The notes under the pieces: generated by a model
Database searches by the model: none
Told to the model about the DNA's origin: nothing
The model's input: the letters and a program-made list of their open reading frames with translations, nothing else
Made by a program: the position numbers and the translations under genes
Source: Pelagophyceae sp. CCMP2097
Taxonomy: Eukaryota; Sar; Pelagophyceae
Assembly: GCA_026770575.1 (NCBI GenBank)
Contig: MU657217.1
Coordinates: forward strand, 279,899 to 332,269
Direction: 5' to 3'
Length of the DNA stretch: 52,371 nucleotides
Shown here: positions 8,973-18,966 of the stretch, in pieces
Position numbering within the stretch: position 1 is the first letter of the stretch
Layout of the letters: the number at the start of each line of letters is the position of its first letter

Positions 8973-10540
8973 TTAGAGCGGTAGGACGGCGAGGATCTCC
9001 GTCGTGCGCAGCGCCTGCTCGTCGTCGCCGCGGCCGCCGATGACGAGAATCTGCGGTTCGGACCCGGCGTCGAGGCGCGTCGCAGCAAACGCGCGCCTAC
9101 CGATCTTCATCGTCGGGCCCGGCTCGAAGGCCATGGCCGCAATGTCAAAGAGCTCGGTCGTGGCCAGCCGCTTGCCCGTCGCGTCGCGGCCGCCGATGAT
9201 GAGGACGTGCTGCGCGTCGACGGGCACGGCCGCGCAGTACGAGCGCGCCGAGCTCATCAACGGGCCGGGCGTGAACGCCATGGTCCGGATGTCGAAGACC
9301 TCGGTCGTGTTCAGACGCCCGCCTTGCACCGTTTGATCGTGGCGGCCGCCGACGATCATGATGCGGTGCTCGTCGAGCGCGACGGCCGCGCAGCCGCTGC
9401 GCGGTGTGACGATGGTGGGCCCCGGCGAAAAGGCCAGGGTGTCGAGGTTGAGGATCTCGGTACTCGACAGCGCCGTCTCGTCGTTGTCCGAACCGCCGAC
9501 GACGAGGACGCGCCCAGTGTCCAGCGCGACGACGGCGCACAAGTTGCGGCCCGTCTGCATGGTCGGCCCGGCCGTCAGCGTGAGCGTCGAGAGGTGGAAG
9601 ATCTCCGTGGTGTCTAAGCACGAGCCGTCGTCGAAGCCGCCCACCACGAGCACTCTGTCGGCGTCGATTTGGACGGCCGCGCAGCCCGATCGCCGGGTGA
9701 GCAAGTCCGGCCCGGCCGTAAAGGACATCGTCGCGGTGTCGAGCACCTCCGTGGTGTTGGAATTGTCTCCCGCTGCCGAAACGCCGCCGAAAAACACGGC
9801 GCGCCCTCGAGACGACACGACGGCATAATAAGAGCGCGCTGACCGCATCTCCGGCCCCGGGCGGAACGCCGCGTCGTCGGTCCAGGGCCGCGACCCGAAG
9901 ACGGCGGTCTCGAGGCCGAAGAAGTCGAGCTCCTTCATCATGGATTCCTGCGCGGCCCCTGCTAAAGCGCGAATCGTCTTTTGCGTGCGCGGGGTGTCGA
10001 GGTCGCGGAGGAAGTCGAGGATGATGCGGAAGCGCTCGCCGTCGCGGTCGATGAACATGCTGCCGTCAGCGGGGTCGGGCTGCTGCATGGCGTCGCAGCG
10101 GCCGAACATCAAAGCGAGCATCGAGTCCTCGACCTTTGTAAGGACGGCGCGCGACGTCTCGAAGGCCACGCCGCCGACGTTGAGCTTGACGAGGTCGCCG
10201 GGCGGCGGCGTCGCGGCGCGCATGCGCGCCTTATCTTCGTCGACGTTCTTGCGGTCGCGCTCCACGGCCGCGCGGTCCTCGGCCAACTTACTCTCGGCCC
10301 GCGCGAGCTTGTCGTCCAGTTCCTTCATCATGGCTTCGCGGTCGTCGCGCAAAGCCCGACGGTCGCTCGACAGGACGGCCTAATGGGGCTCGCGTCGGAC
10401 CGGAAACGACTGACACCAGGTCAAAGGCGCACCATCTCGGCGTCAAAGGCTCTTTCGAGGGCACCCATTGCGTAGATGTGGTTGGTGTTGCTCCTGCGCA
10501 CGGCCTCGAAGGCGGATATCAGGCTGTGAGCCTCTGCCAT
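8973..10540 (-). CDS. BTB/T1-Kelch repeat protein, paralogue A
   Basis: Two exons are proposed, 10540-10433 and 10379-8973, with a 53-bp GTGCGC...TAG intron in phase 0, giving about 504 residues. The short first exon (MAEAHSLISAFEAVRRSN, then ALERAFDAEM) is homologous to the N-terminus of paralogue C, which supports the splice. A charged coiled-coil segment of about 50 residues leads to a potassium-channel-tetramerisation type BTB domain (VKLNVGGVAFETSRAVLT, FGRCDAM, FIDRDGERFRIILDFLRD). After it come six to seven Kelch-like blades of about 47 residues, each with the pattern TEIL...FTPGP...R..CAAV...R.LVVGG. In animals BTB-Kelch proteins are often substrate adaptors for CUL3 ubiquitin ligases, so an adaptor role is inferred. 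Paralogues lie at 22557 and 34087. Confidence 0.85.
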
Positions 10541-11044
10541 GGCGTTGGGCTACTACTGGATCTAGAACTGAACTGCTGCGGTCGGTGGTTGTCAGTGGTT
10601 GTCAGGGCTTTATTTTAAGCGATTGACGCGAAAGAGCTTCGGAACATCACTTTTCAGATTCCATTCAATGGCACTGAACGGGAAACGCCATCGCGTTCGA
10701 ACGACAGAGGTTACCCACCTCGACGGCGTAGCGGGTCCACTGGTCTTTTTTGGGGCTGTTCAGGCCAACTTTTGCATAACTTTTGCGACACCTTCAACAT
10801 TCTGGAACTCGACATTTTGTTTGAATAGGGTCCTTGAATCGAATTTCGTCGAGGTGTCTCCGATTCGTGCGCAGGCGACGCCGCAGACTCGGAGATGCAG
10901 GGCTGGGCTGGTGCCCTGCGCACTCGACGCCGTCCCTCCGCTGTGTCCCAGGGCCGGCTCCTCCCGAAACGCTGGAGTTGCGTTGCCAGGCTTTCTAGTG
11001 TAGGAAATTCCTAGATGGTTGACTCAACTTGACTCAAAATGAAT
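10541..11044. other. Intergenic between Kelch A and acyltransferase
   Basis: No gene is seen. This is the promoter side of Kelch A and the 3' side of the leftward acyltransferase. A duplicated GGTTGTCAGTGGTTGTCAGG lies at about 10585-10605. A palindromic GGAAATTCC core lies near 11004. The open frame at 10599-11003 has no recognisable domain. Confidence 0.45.
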
Positions 11045-12787
11045 CTAGATATTTACCGTCTTAAACGCGGCGGCCTGCGCCCGTGCGCTCGGGCCGTCTG
11101 CTCGGCATCCTTCCTCGGGCTGGGAGTCGTCGCCCCACTGCGGGTGATGGTATTCGGGCATAAAGCGGGTCACGAGGCGCTCCCAAGGCCCTTGCACGCA
11201 ATGCGTAAACGCGGCGGAGAGCGCGGTGAGCGTAAACGCAAACGTAAAAAACGTAAAAGGCGACTCGCGCGGCCAGCCGCGCAAGTCCGTAAAACACTCG
11301 GCGACGGGGTGATGGAAAGCGTACACCGCAAACGTCCACGGACCAAAGGCAGTCAGCGCCGGATGTTCCAGCAAGCGGACGCACAAACCGCGCGTCCGCG
11401 CCTCCGCTCGCGCGTGGCCGGCGTCCGGGAGCAGCGCATCGTTTTCGGCCCCAGCCGTGGCGGGCGCGCGCTGCCCAGCCACTCCAATCCGCCAAAGCAA
11501 GACGCACGAGAGCAGCGTCAGGCCAAACGTCTGCGCCCGCGCGAGCATGGAGTCCGGAGGGACGCGCACGACGATCATCGCCGCAGATGCGAAGATGAGG
11601 ACGTCGACGCCCAAAAGTGCCTTCAGCCTCGCCACCGATGGAGGCGTGAGCTCCACCAATCTCGCCGTGAGCGCGCCGGCGGCGAAGATGAGGTAGCACG
11701 CCGGGGGAAAGACGGAGAACGCGCCCGGGAGAAACTGCCAATCGCAAGCCCGTGCGTCGGCAGCGTCGGCGGCAGCGTTTTGCCCCGCCGACTTGGCGTT
11801 TTGTTCGCAAACGGCCACCGCGTTGGAAGAGATGGAGAGCACGGGCAGCATGCGCAAAAAGCAGAGCGCGACGATTCGAAGCAAGCATTGCGAGACCTCC
11901 GTGAGCCTGGCCTTGGCCGCGGCCGCCTTTGGGAGCACCAAGGCGTGCGCCGCGGCGTGGATTACGACCACGCCGAAAAACGCGGAAACGAACCAGCAGG
12001 GCGTGTTCCAGGCGTCCGGCTCCAAAGCCGACCTTCGGGTTGCCGGGGCGGCGGATCGGCCGTAGAAGGGGAGCCACGTTTGGACCATTAAAAGCTCTAG
12101 AGGGTCGAAATCGTACGACGTCCCCATCGCGTGGTCCACTAAAGCGACTGCTACTAATGCGACGTAGTACGCCGGGGCGAGTCTTAGGACCGTCTTCAAA
12201 ACGAACTTGCGCCCATAGAGCTGTTCAGGGCCGCTCCAGACGTGAGCAACATAGCCCGAGATGACCTACGAGCGACAGCGTCAACGGTCCCGGAGACGGG
12301 ACAACGGCCCTGTCGCCGTATAGATGGGTGCGAGGCCGGGGGTCCGAGCGGTCTGCGACCCGGGAGCCCGTATAGAGGGACGCAGACCCTCTTTCGGCGC
12401 CGTCTCGGGGGACTCTCCGATCGCGCGTCGTCGCACGCACGAAGAAGACGTCTGCGGCGACGTAGGCCCTCTGCGAGAGCGTTCTGACGGCGGCGTCGAG
12501 GCCGTGGGGTTCGCCGGACGCCACGTTAGGATGCCTCGCGTGCCAGTGCGCCGGCGAGGCCTTTGCCGGTGACCATAGGTACTGGTAGACGAGGACCTAG
12601 ACGGCCGTAATGACCGGACCGACCGGAGGCAGGCCTCACCCAGGCGCAGATGAGGGGGTCTCACCCAGGCGCAGAGCAGCGTGCGCAGGCCTTCTATTGC
12701 TTGCAGCCGCGGCTGGCCCTCGCCGCCGTCGAGCAAGCGCTGCGCCTCGCGGGCCGGGCCCTTGCACTTGGCGCACGCGGCGAGCAT
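11045..12787 (-). CDS. Acyltransferase-3 family membrane protein
   Basis: Three exons are proposed, 12787-12665, 12596-12441 and 12265-11045, all phase 0, with donors GTGAGA and GTGCGT, giving about 499 residues. Splicing reunites the family hallmarks: QAIEGLRTLLCAW joined to VLVYQYLW (the usual 'lDGLRalA..lVv..H' start), then AADVFF joined to VISGYVAHVW (the usual 'vdvFFvlSGf'). After these comes KTVLRLAPAYYVALVAVAL (the RxxRixPxYy helix) and, later, NTPCWFVSAFFGVVV. About ten hydrophobic helices are visible, ending with FGPWTFAVYAFHHPV. Family members transfer acyl groups to sugars, sterols or other substrates at membranes; the substrate here is unknown. The gene is divergent from the cysteine protease with 174 bp between start codons. 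A second, repeated donor lies just downstream of exon 1. Confidence 0.8.
12636..12676. repeat. Short duplication containing a splice donor
   Basis: The string CTCACCCAGGCGCAGA occurs twice, about 26 bp apart. On the minus strand each copy reads as the exon end ...GCCTGG followed by GTGAG, so the acyltransferase exon 1 has two nearly identical candidate donors. Use of the downstream donor would add a short arginine- and proline-rich insert in the first membrane segment. Confidence 0.6.
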
Positions 12788-12961
12788 CCCGCGCCGTCGC
12801 CGGCGCTTCCTGATGGATGACGCCGAAACTTTTTTAAAGAAGGCTTTCTTCGAACTGTTTTCATAAAGTGCATTTGCATCGAGGAACCGCTCCGGATTTT
12901 CTGCGAGAAATTGCGGCGGTTCCCACGTCGTGATTGGCCCTGCAAAATCTCGCGCAGAACG

Positions 12962-14336
12962 ATGAAGCTCGTTTTCTTGGCCCTCCTCGCCCCCGCGGCG
13001 GCGGTGCGCTTCGGCGCAGACGGCCACGGCGTCTTCCAGGCCGCCGGCGACCCCGACCATGTACTTGGCGCCGACGGCCACGGCCTTCAAAACCCGGTCT
13101 GCTGCTCCCAATCGGTAAGCCGCTTTTCTACGCTTTGAGACGCGCCAAGTCCGGTCCCCGAGACGGCCCCGGTCCCCTCGACGTCCGGTCCCGGACACCC
13201 CAATAAGATCCCGGCCCGGGCTCCCAAGAGGCGGCTTCCCCCCGCCTTTCCTAGTCTCGCCCGCCTTTCCCAGTCTCGCCCGTTCCCAGCCCAGCTCAGT
13301 CACCCACCTCTAGGCCGAATCTGGCTGCTCCACGCTTCACCCGTGCCTGGAGACGCCGGACAAGGCCGAGTCCCCTGGAGACGTTGTGAAGGCGTTTTTG
13401 TCGTGGATTGAAAGGTTTGGGAAGGAATACGCAACCGTCGAAGAGTTCGCGCACCGCCTCGCCGTCTTCGCCGCCAACGCGCGCCTCGTCTGGGAGCACG
13501 ACGCTGAGGTCGAGGGCTATTCGCTCTCGACGGACTCGCCTTTTGCGGATATCTCGGCGGCCGAATTTGCAAAGAGGAACACTTTATTTCCAAAATCAAA
13601 GCACGTTTCCGCCGGCTCCACCCACGCCGTGCGCTTCGAGGCGCCGCCGCTGAAGATGGACTGGCGCGACTCGAACGCGGTGACGCCTGTGAAAGACCAG
13701 GGGTCCTGCGGGTCGTGCTGGACGTTTTCCACGGTGGTCTCCATCGAGGGCGCGCACGCGCGCAAGACGGGCAAGCTCGTCTCCCTTTCGGAGCAGTCCT
13801 TGGTCGACTGCGTCAAGCAGGACGACATTGACGGCACGGGTGACTGCTGCGACGGCTGCAACGGCGGGCTGATGGACAACGCGTTCGATTTTGTAATCAA
13901 TAAACAAAAGGGCGGCATTGACACCGAGGAGGCCTACAAATACACGGGCCGCGACGGCGCCTGCAAGTTCGACGCCAACTCCGTCGGCGCTACTATCACC
14001 AACTGGACAGACGTTACCGCGGGCGACGAGTCTGCGCTCATGGACGCCATTGCGCACGCCGGGCCCGTGAGCGTGGCGCTCGACGCGTCCAAGCAGTGGC
14101 AGATGTATTCCGGCGGCGTCATGAAGCCGCGTTCAGTCTTTGGCTGCTCGGCGGACGGCGGCAAAGCTGATCATGGCGTCGCGGTCGTCGGCTACGGCAC
14201 CGAGGACGGAGCCGACTACTGGGTCGTCAAGAACTCGTGGGGCCCCGGCTGGGGCGAGGGCGGCTACATGCGCCTCGCCAAGGGCGTCAACGCCTGCGGC
14301 GTCGCCAACTTCGCCTCGTACCCGATCTCCGCGTAA
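12962..14336 (+). CDS. Papain-family cysteine protease (cathepsin L-like), secreted
   Basis: Two exons are proposed, 12962-13114 and 13314-14336, with a 199-bp GTAAGC...CTCTAG intron in phase 0, giving about 391 residues. Exon 1 encodes a signal peptide (MKLVFLALLAPAAA) and a short linker with two GADGHG units. Exon 2 begins with an I29-type inhibitory propeptide (FLSWIERFGKEYATVEEFAHR onward), then the mature enzyme from about MDWRDSNAVTPV. The catalytic set is complete: oxyanion Gln and catalytic Cys in KDQGSCGSCW, His in ADHGVAVVGYG, Asn in VVKNSWGPGWGEGGY. Disulphide motifs CNGGLMDNAF and the Cys pair CCDGC are present. It would act in the lysosome/vacuole or outside the cell. The linker with cysteines between signal and propeptide (CCSQS, then SGCSTLHPC) is unusual for the family. 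Confidence 0.88.
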
Positions 14337-14520
14337 ACGCCCTCTGCGCTCTCCGCACGACCACGCAATCCCCCGGCCTTTCTTCGAGGCCCGGGAATGT
14401 CCATACAGCCCCGCCCTCGAGCCCCGCCGCGCCCGCGCCTTTGGCGACATCCTTCCCATTAATCAATCCTACGAAACCCACCTCGCGCCTTCGGGGCCCG
14501 AGTCGCGTCATCCAAGAACT

Positions 14521-15621
14521 TTAGGCTTTCGGTTTGCCGTACCTTTTTCTAGGTGCCGGAGCGGCTTTGGGTTGCTCGGGCCCCTTTTCCAAATCTCGGA
14601 GCGTCTTGAATCTCTTGGACTTTCGTGGCCGGTAGTCTCCGAGGTCCGTATAGACGTCCAAGTCGTTCCTCTTCCCGACGTTGAAGATGTACGTCTGCAT
14701 CTTCTTGTCCTTGGCGTTGCTCCCTTTAAAGTTCTTGGTGTACCTTGGGAACTTTCCCGCGTAGTCAAAGTCGCGGTCTTCGACAAAGCGTAAAGCTTTG
14801 ATGGGCTTAAAGGGCCACTTCCACTTGCGCGGCTCCAGGTCCCAGGCCTCGAACTGCGGGCCGAATAGAGTGAGCCAGACTGAGATTGGGAGGTCCTTGT
14901 TCGGGTTTGAATTTGAAATACAGGTAAAGAATTTGTACAGCATTTCTCGGTTCTGAATCTCACGACCTGTGGTCCGAATCGATTCGGAAGGGAAGTTCCA
15001 CAAGAACAAGTCGCAGTTTTCCGTGCGCACGAGGTCGCGAATGAAAGTGTCTTTCGTTGCGTCGATTCCAAACTTTACCAGAGCGCCGCGCTGCAGTAAT
15101 TCGTCCACAGCTCGAAGACCATTCGGCTGCTTCAAGATCTCGGCCTCGGTCGCAATCGTCGTCGCGACGAGTTGGTCCGGTAAAGCGCCGGCTTCCACGA
15201 GTCGGCGCGATAAGGCGTTGCTGAAGGACATGTCCCCGTCTCCGAGCACGCAAATCTTCTTGCAGCGCAGACCTTCCTCGATCATCCAGTGGCCTCGGAA
15301 ACCAAACTGCACTAAAGCGCCGTCGTCGTTTTGCGATTCGCGCTCGTCCGCGCGCTCGTCGGCCGCGCGCAGCGCGTCCTCGTCCGCGCCCGGGTCGAGC
15401 AAACTGTCCTCGAAGGAGCCCGAGGCCGCCGGGCCGCGCGCGCCCTCGAGCAAACTGTTCTCCAACGAGTCGGCCGGGCCGCGCGCCGCGTCGTCCGTGC
15501 TGAGCCGCCGCCGGCCGCCGAGGGCGTTGGAGCCGAGGGCGCTGCAAGCCGTAGAGCTCCGGCTTGCAACGGCCGTCCGGGGGCGCAGCGCGGCGAAGAG
15601 CCGCCGCCGCAGGCACGCCAT
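14521..15621 (-). CDS. BMT5-like (DUF2431) rRNA methyltransferase-fold protein
   Basis: A single exon of about 366 residues when started at the ATG at 15621; the frame runs on upstream to about 15700 without another ATG. The N-terminus is rich in Arg, Ala and Ser with no acidic residues and ends in GRRRLSTDD, a good match to a mitochondrial-type presequence. A low-complexity acidic linker holds two related units (DSLENSLLEGARG and GSFEDSLLDPGA). From about residue 120 the BMT5-like fold begins with the SAM-binding style ICVLGDGDMSFSNALSRRL, then IATEAEILKQ, DLFLWNFPS and the aromatic PISVWLTLFGPQF. Yeast BMT5 methylates N3 of a uridine in 25S rRNA; an rRNA methyltransferase in an organelle or the nucleolus is inferred. 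It converges on the cysteine protease gene. Confidence 0.75.
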   Translation of the reverse strand: MACLRRRLFAALRPRTAVASRSSTACSALGSNALGGRRRLSTDDAARGPADSLENSLLEGARGPAASGSFEDSLLDPGADEDALRAADERADERESQNDDGALVQFGFRGHWMIEEGLRCKKICVLGDGDMSFSNALSRRLVEAGALPDQLVATTIATEAEILKQPNGLRAVDELLQRGALVKFGIDATKDTFIRDLVRTENCDLFLWNFPSESIRTTGREIQNREMLYKFFTCISNSNPNKDLPISVWLTLFGPQFEAWDLEPRKWKWPFKPIKALRFVEDRDFDYAGKFPRYTKNFKGSNAKDKKMQTYIFNVGKRNDLDVYTDLGDYRPRKSKRFKTLRDLEKGPEQPKAAPAPRKRYGKPKA

Positions 15622-15828
15622 CCGATATGCGCCGAGCGGCGACCGGCCGTGTAGGGCCACGTTCACCGCGGCCGAGTGCTCTCCGAAACTTGGCGAAGTC
15701 GTTTTCAGCGATCATCGGGTAAGTGCCAATGGTTCCGTGGCATCGCACGTCGTTGGCCCGTCGGACGCTATCTAGGTTTGCACAAAGATCCATATCTTGC
15801 GCCGATTCTTGTTGCTCACTAGAGTAAA

Positions 15829-15861
15829 GGTCAATTTAAGAACCTGGTCAATTTAAGAACC
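15829..15861. repeat. 16-bp direct repeat
   Basis: GGTCAATTTAAGAACC occurs twice with one base between the copies, about 50 bp before the assembly gap. A similar string (GATCAACTTTAAGAACAGACG) occurs near 19035. Confidence 0.7.
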
Positions 15862-15913
15862 GACGAAAAAATCGACAAAAGACGTTCAATATCTCAATAA
15901 GGCATTTATAAGG

Positions 15914-16169
15914 NNNNNNNNNNNNNNNNNNNNNNNNNNNNNNNNNNNNNNNNNNNNNNNNNNNNNNNNNNNNNNNNNNNNNNNNNNNNNNNNNNNNNNN
16001 NNNNNNNNNNNNNNNNNNNNNNNNNNNNNNNNNNNNNNNNNNNNNNNNNNNNNNNNNNNNNNNNNNNNNNNNNNNNNNNNNNNNNNNNNNNNNNNNNNNN
16101 NNNNNNNNNNNNNNNNNNNNNNNNNNNNNNNNNNNNNNNNNNNNNNNNNNNNNNNNNNNNNNNNNNNNN
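15914..16169. other. Assembly gap (256 N)
   Basis: Unknown bases. The gap abuts the left terminal inverted repeat of the transposon, so the left flank and target-site duplication of that element cannot be read. Open frames running through the Ns are meaningless. Confidence 0.99.
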
Positions 16170-16207
16170 CAAGGGGGTAGCGAAAAAACAGTGGGCCGCA
16201 ACATGAC
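16170..16207 (+). repeat. Left terminal inverted repeat
   Basis: 38 bp, perfect reverse complement of 17179-17216. It begins CAAGGGGGTAGCG right at the gap edge, so it may extend further left. Confidence 0.9.
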
Positions 16208-16286
16208 CCTAACTAACCTAGATTTGCGGCTCCCGACCCAGGTTTCTGTGTGGTGTAAAATTGGAAATTTTACGATCGACCTGTCT

Positions 16287-16450
16287 CGGTGGTTAGCGCC
16301 GTCTGGCGGCTCAGGCGCCGGCCGCCGCCACCTCGACGGTTGGTTCAGCGCCGGCTGGCGGCCCACTGGCAGGCGCCGGCCGCTGCCACCTGGCTCGGTC
16401 GGTTCAGCGCCAGTTGGCGGCCCAGGCGTCGGCCGCTGCCGTCTGGCGCC
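16287..16450. repeat. GC-rich tandem repeat inside the transposon
   Basis: Roughly 60-bp units built around GGTTCAGCGCC, TGGCGGCCC and GGCGCCGGCCGCTGCCACCT recur two to three times with variation. They carry no believable protein and look like internal minisatellite expansion. Confidence 0.65.
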
Positions 16451-16469
16451 GCACATTGGCCGCCTTCTC

Positions 16470-17043
16470 TGGCGCCGCAGCATTTCGTTCCTGCAGCACT
16501 TCTTGGCCTTCGACTTGGTAGTGAGCGTCTTGAACTTCAGGAGATCGTCGCGCTCGGCGTCCGTGATCTTAAGGTCGGCCACGAGCGACGCGGGCATCGT
16601 GATCGAAGGATGCGAGGCCTCCCAGTGCGCCCGCATGCACCGGTACTTCCAGAACTACCGCAGCATCGGCTTCGGCGGGCACTCGGGGCACTGAATGAGG
16701 TGGTTCGTCGACGGCGCGCCCTTGGTGAACTTCTTGGCGCACGCGTGCGAGCACACGATCTGGCCGACGACCTTGCATCGGTGGTGCGGCTTCAGCGTCG
16801 GGCCCTTCTTCGCGAGCCACGCCGAACACCCGAGCAGCGCGTGGCGCCGTCGTCGGAGACCGTGATCGTCACCGTGACCTCGTCGTCGCAGAAGCGCGCG
16901 TCGGCGGCCAGGAAGCCCTTGACGGTGTACTGGAATGAGCCCGGGCCGCAAGTCCGCTGGGCCCAGTCGGACTTCGACGCCTTGGCGCTCTCGGCGACGT
17001 TGGCCCAATCGAGCTTCGACATGGCCGCGCCGCGGGGCTTCAT
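16470..17043 (-). pseudogene. Captured zinc-finger gene fragment
   Basis: Read leftward, three segments of one former protein lie in changing frames. The first is MSKLDWANVAESAKASKSDW through DDEVTVTITVSDDGATRCSGV (17043 to about 16815). The second is LKPHHRCKVVGQIVCSHACA through HLIQCPECPPKPMLR (to about 16660). The third, after a stop codon, is YRCMRAHWEASHPSITMPAS onward (to about 16480). The Cys/His spacing (CKVVGQIVC, CSHAC, CPEC, then CMRAHWEASH) suggests a zinc-binding module. At least one frameshift and one stop break it, so it cannot make the original protein. It is likely a host gene piece picked up by the transposon. An intact relative should exist elsewhere in the genome. Confidence 0.6.
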
Positions 17044-17178
17044 CGCAGCGCAGCGCAGCGCATGCCAGGACCTGGCGAGAGGTTATGGCTCCATCCGGGC
17101 CGTTTATGGGCTCCTTTAATGTCCGTTTAATGACCGTTGGGAGCTAACTAACTAGATTTTTGAGGTGAACGTCAATGT

Positions 17179-17216
17179 GTCATGTTGCGGCCCACTGTTT
17201 TTTCGCTACCCCCTTG
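17179..17216 (-). repeat. Right terminal inverted repeat
   Basis: 38 bp, perfect reverse complement of 16170-16207, ending TACCCCCTTG. It is followed by ATAGTATGAG, where a target-site duplication would be expected. Confidence 0.9.
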
Positions 17217-17418
17217 ATAGTATGAGAAAAAAATGCCATCTTTGTGCACTCGCCGCGCGATGAGTTTACGGCCAATGACGATGAAAATTGGCTTGTGGGT
17301 TGTCTCTCGGCGAGCTCTTCCGGCATGCGGAATCTTGGCGCCAACGGCGACCTTTTTTTTTTACAACTTTCAGTGTCACCCCCTACTCGGGGTGGCGCTT
17401 GGGAACGAAAAGGGTTAA

Positions 17419-18966
17419 TTAGGCGAGCAAGAACTTGAGGTCCGTCTTGCGCTTGGGGTCGGCCAGGACGTTTGCGACGAATTCGCGGTTGAGGGCCACT
17501 TCCGTGGCCGACATTTGGACGCGTTCGTGCGCCTTGCGCACCGCGACGAGCCGGACCTGCTCCTCCAAAAGGTCCTGCAAGTCGCGCCGCTGCCGCAGCT
17601 TCTTCGCCGCTTTAGATTCCTCCAGCAGAGTCGCGTCGCCGTAATCCTTCAACGCCTTTTCTTTGTCTAAAGCCGTCGCCCTTTGCTTGGCCAATTTCTC
17701 CGCCTTTCGAGTCGCTTTCTGGAAATCGTTCTCTTTCAAAATCGCCGCCAACGAAGCGGCGCGCGACGCCTGCTTCTTCGCCTCGCGCGCGTCGTCGCCG
17801 ACGAGCTTCTCCTGCTGGTAGCGCTCCGTTAAAGCCAGAGTTGCTTTTTCATCTTCAACGGCCTTCTTCCCGGCACCTTGGGCGTGCATCAGCTCGTACT
17901 TCTTCATCGTCGCCTCGCGCTTCTGCACCGCGTCGTCGCGCCTTTTCTGGAGCTCCTCGCTTTTTAAATTCGCCTCGTGTAGAATCCTGTCATTCTCCAA
18001 ATGCTCTGCTGCGATCCTCGCCGCTTTCAAAGTGCGCTCCACCGCAATCTCGCGCGTTAAACGCTCCTGCGCCTCTTTGCGCTTGCCCACCTCGGCAAAG
18101 TCTTTCTGGCGTTCGTCCTCGAGAGAGAGCTTGGCAGCGTCTACTAAAGCCTTCTCTTCAAAAGCCTCGCGAAACTTCTCCGCCGCCCTTCGCGCCGCCC
18201 CGAGTCGAGCCTGCTCCGCGAAGAGCTCAATATTCAAAAGCCTTTTTGCCCTTTTTTTTGTCAAGTCGTCGAGGTCCATTAACCGGGCTTTCTCCGTGGC
18301 CCTTGCAGCCTCTAAAACCCACTGCCGCTGCGCCAGCTTCTCCGCACTTCGGCGCACCTCGTTGGCCGCGAGTTGGTTCTCCAGGTCGGTGCGCATTTTG
18401 GTAAATTTGACCTTGGCCGCGTCTTTCCGACGCTGCTCGTCCTCCAAGTCTAAAACGACTTCGCAAGCCGCTAAAGTCCGCCAGTCCACGGGCAGCTGCG
18501 AGCCGCGCGACCCGCCGCGCGAGTTGCCGCGCGACCCGCCGCGAGACTTGATCGGTAGAGGCTTGTCCGGCGACGGCGGACCGGGGAGCGCGGGCAGCGA
18601 CTTTGCCTACGACTCGAGGTGCGCTTTCGGCGGCGTCGTCCGGTGCACGTCATCGTCGGCGGTCACTCTCGGAGCTCCACGACCCGGGGCCTCCACGACC
18701 CGGGGCCTCGGGCCAGGGTTCTGGCGTCGCGGGTAAAGACTCGCGGGTCTCGTCGACTGTGAAAGACGCACCATCACAATCGCGTCGACGGCCTGGAGCT
18801 TGGGTCGCGGCGCGCCCTCGTGGAACGTCTGCGTTAAAGCCGCGCGCCGTAGGGCCACGAGCTTTGCAACTCGCCTTTCATCGAGCCGTTTCCTCGGTCG
18901 AACTTCCCCAACCGCGCCGCTCCCGCGCCGGGGCCCGCCGATGATGCCCATTTCGGCTTTATACAC
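17419..18966 (-). CDS. Long coiled-coil protein, possibly flagellar
   Basis: Two exons are proposed. Exon 1 starts at the ATG at 18966 and ends at 18667 or 18649 (two phase-0 donors); exon 2 is 18606-17419. The product is about 500 residues. The first 100 residues (MYKAEMGIIGGPRRGSGAVG onward) are basic and disordered. A Gly-Ser-Arg repeat (SRGGSRGNSRGGSRG) follows. From about residue 130 to the end the protein is one charged heptad-type coil rich in Ala, Glu, Lys and Arg (for example EKLAQRQWVLEAARATEKAR). It has no enzyme motif. This composition is common among ciliary and flagellar axoneme proteins, and dynein p28 and a mastigoneme protein lie in the same window, so a flagellar role is an inference only. 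It is divergent from NUDC with 165 bp between starts. Confidence 0.7.

Larger units (their letters stand above)
16170..17216. mobile_element. Non-autonomous DNA transposon with 38-bp perfect TIRs
   Basis: The first 38 bases (16170-16207, beginning CAAGGGGGTAGCGAAAAAAC) are the exact reverse complement of 17179-17216. The element is therefore about 1.05 kb, or slightly longer if the left repeat extends into the gap. Inside the inverted repeats, CTAACTAAC(C)TAGATTT occurs as a direct subterminal repeat near 16210-16226 and 17142-17158. No transposase is present. The interior carries a decayed zinc-finger gene fragment on the minus strand and a GC-rich tandem repeat. This is the structure of a MITE or of a gene-capturing (Pack-type) element. 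The superfamily cannot be assigned because the target-site duplication is hidden by the gap. Confidence 0.85.

Noticed and set aside
12281..13303. 340-residue minus-strand frame
   Set aside because: Only its part 12665-12787 is used, as exon 1 of the acyltransferase; the rest is low-complexity and overlaps the cysteine protease exon and intron.
15848..16636. Open frame through the N gap
   Set aside because: Unknown bases are translated as X; only the right-hand part (zinc-finger fragment) has meaning and it is already listed.
17228..17418. Small plus-strand frames after the transposon
   Set aside because: Short, with a poly-Phe run from a T tract; no evidence of coding.
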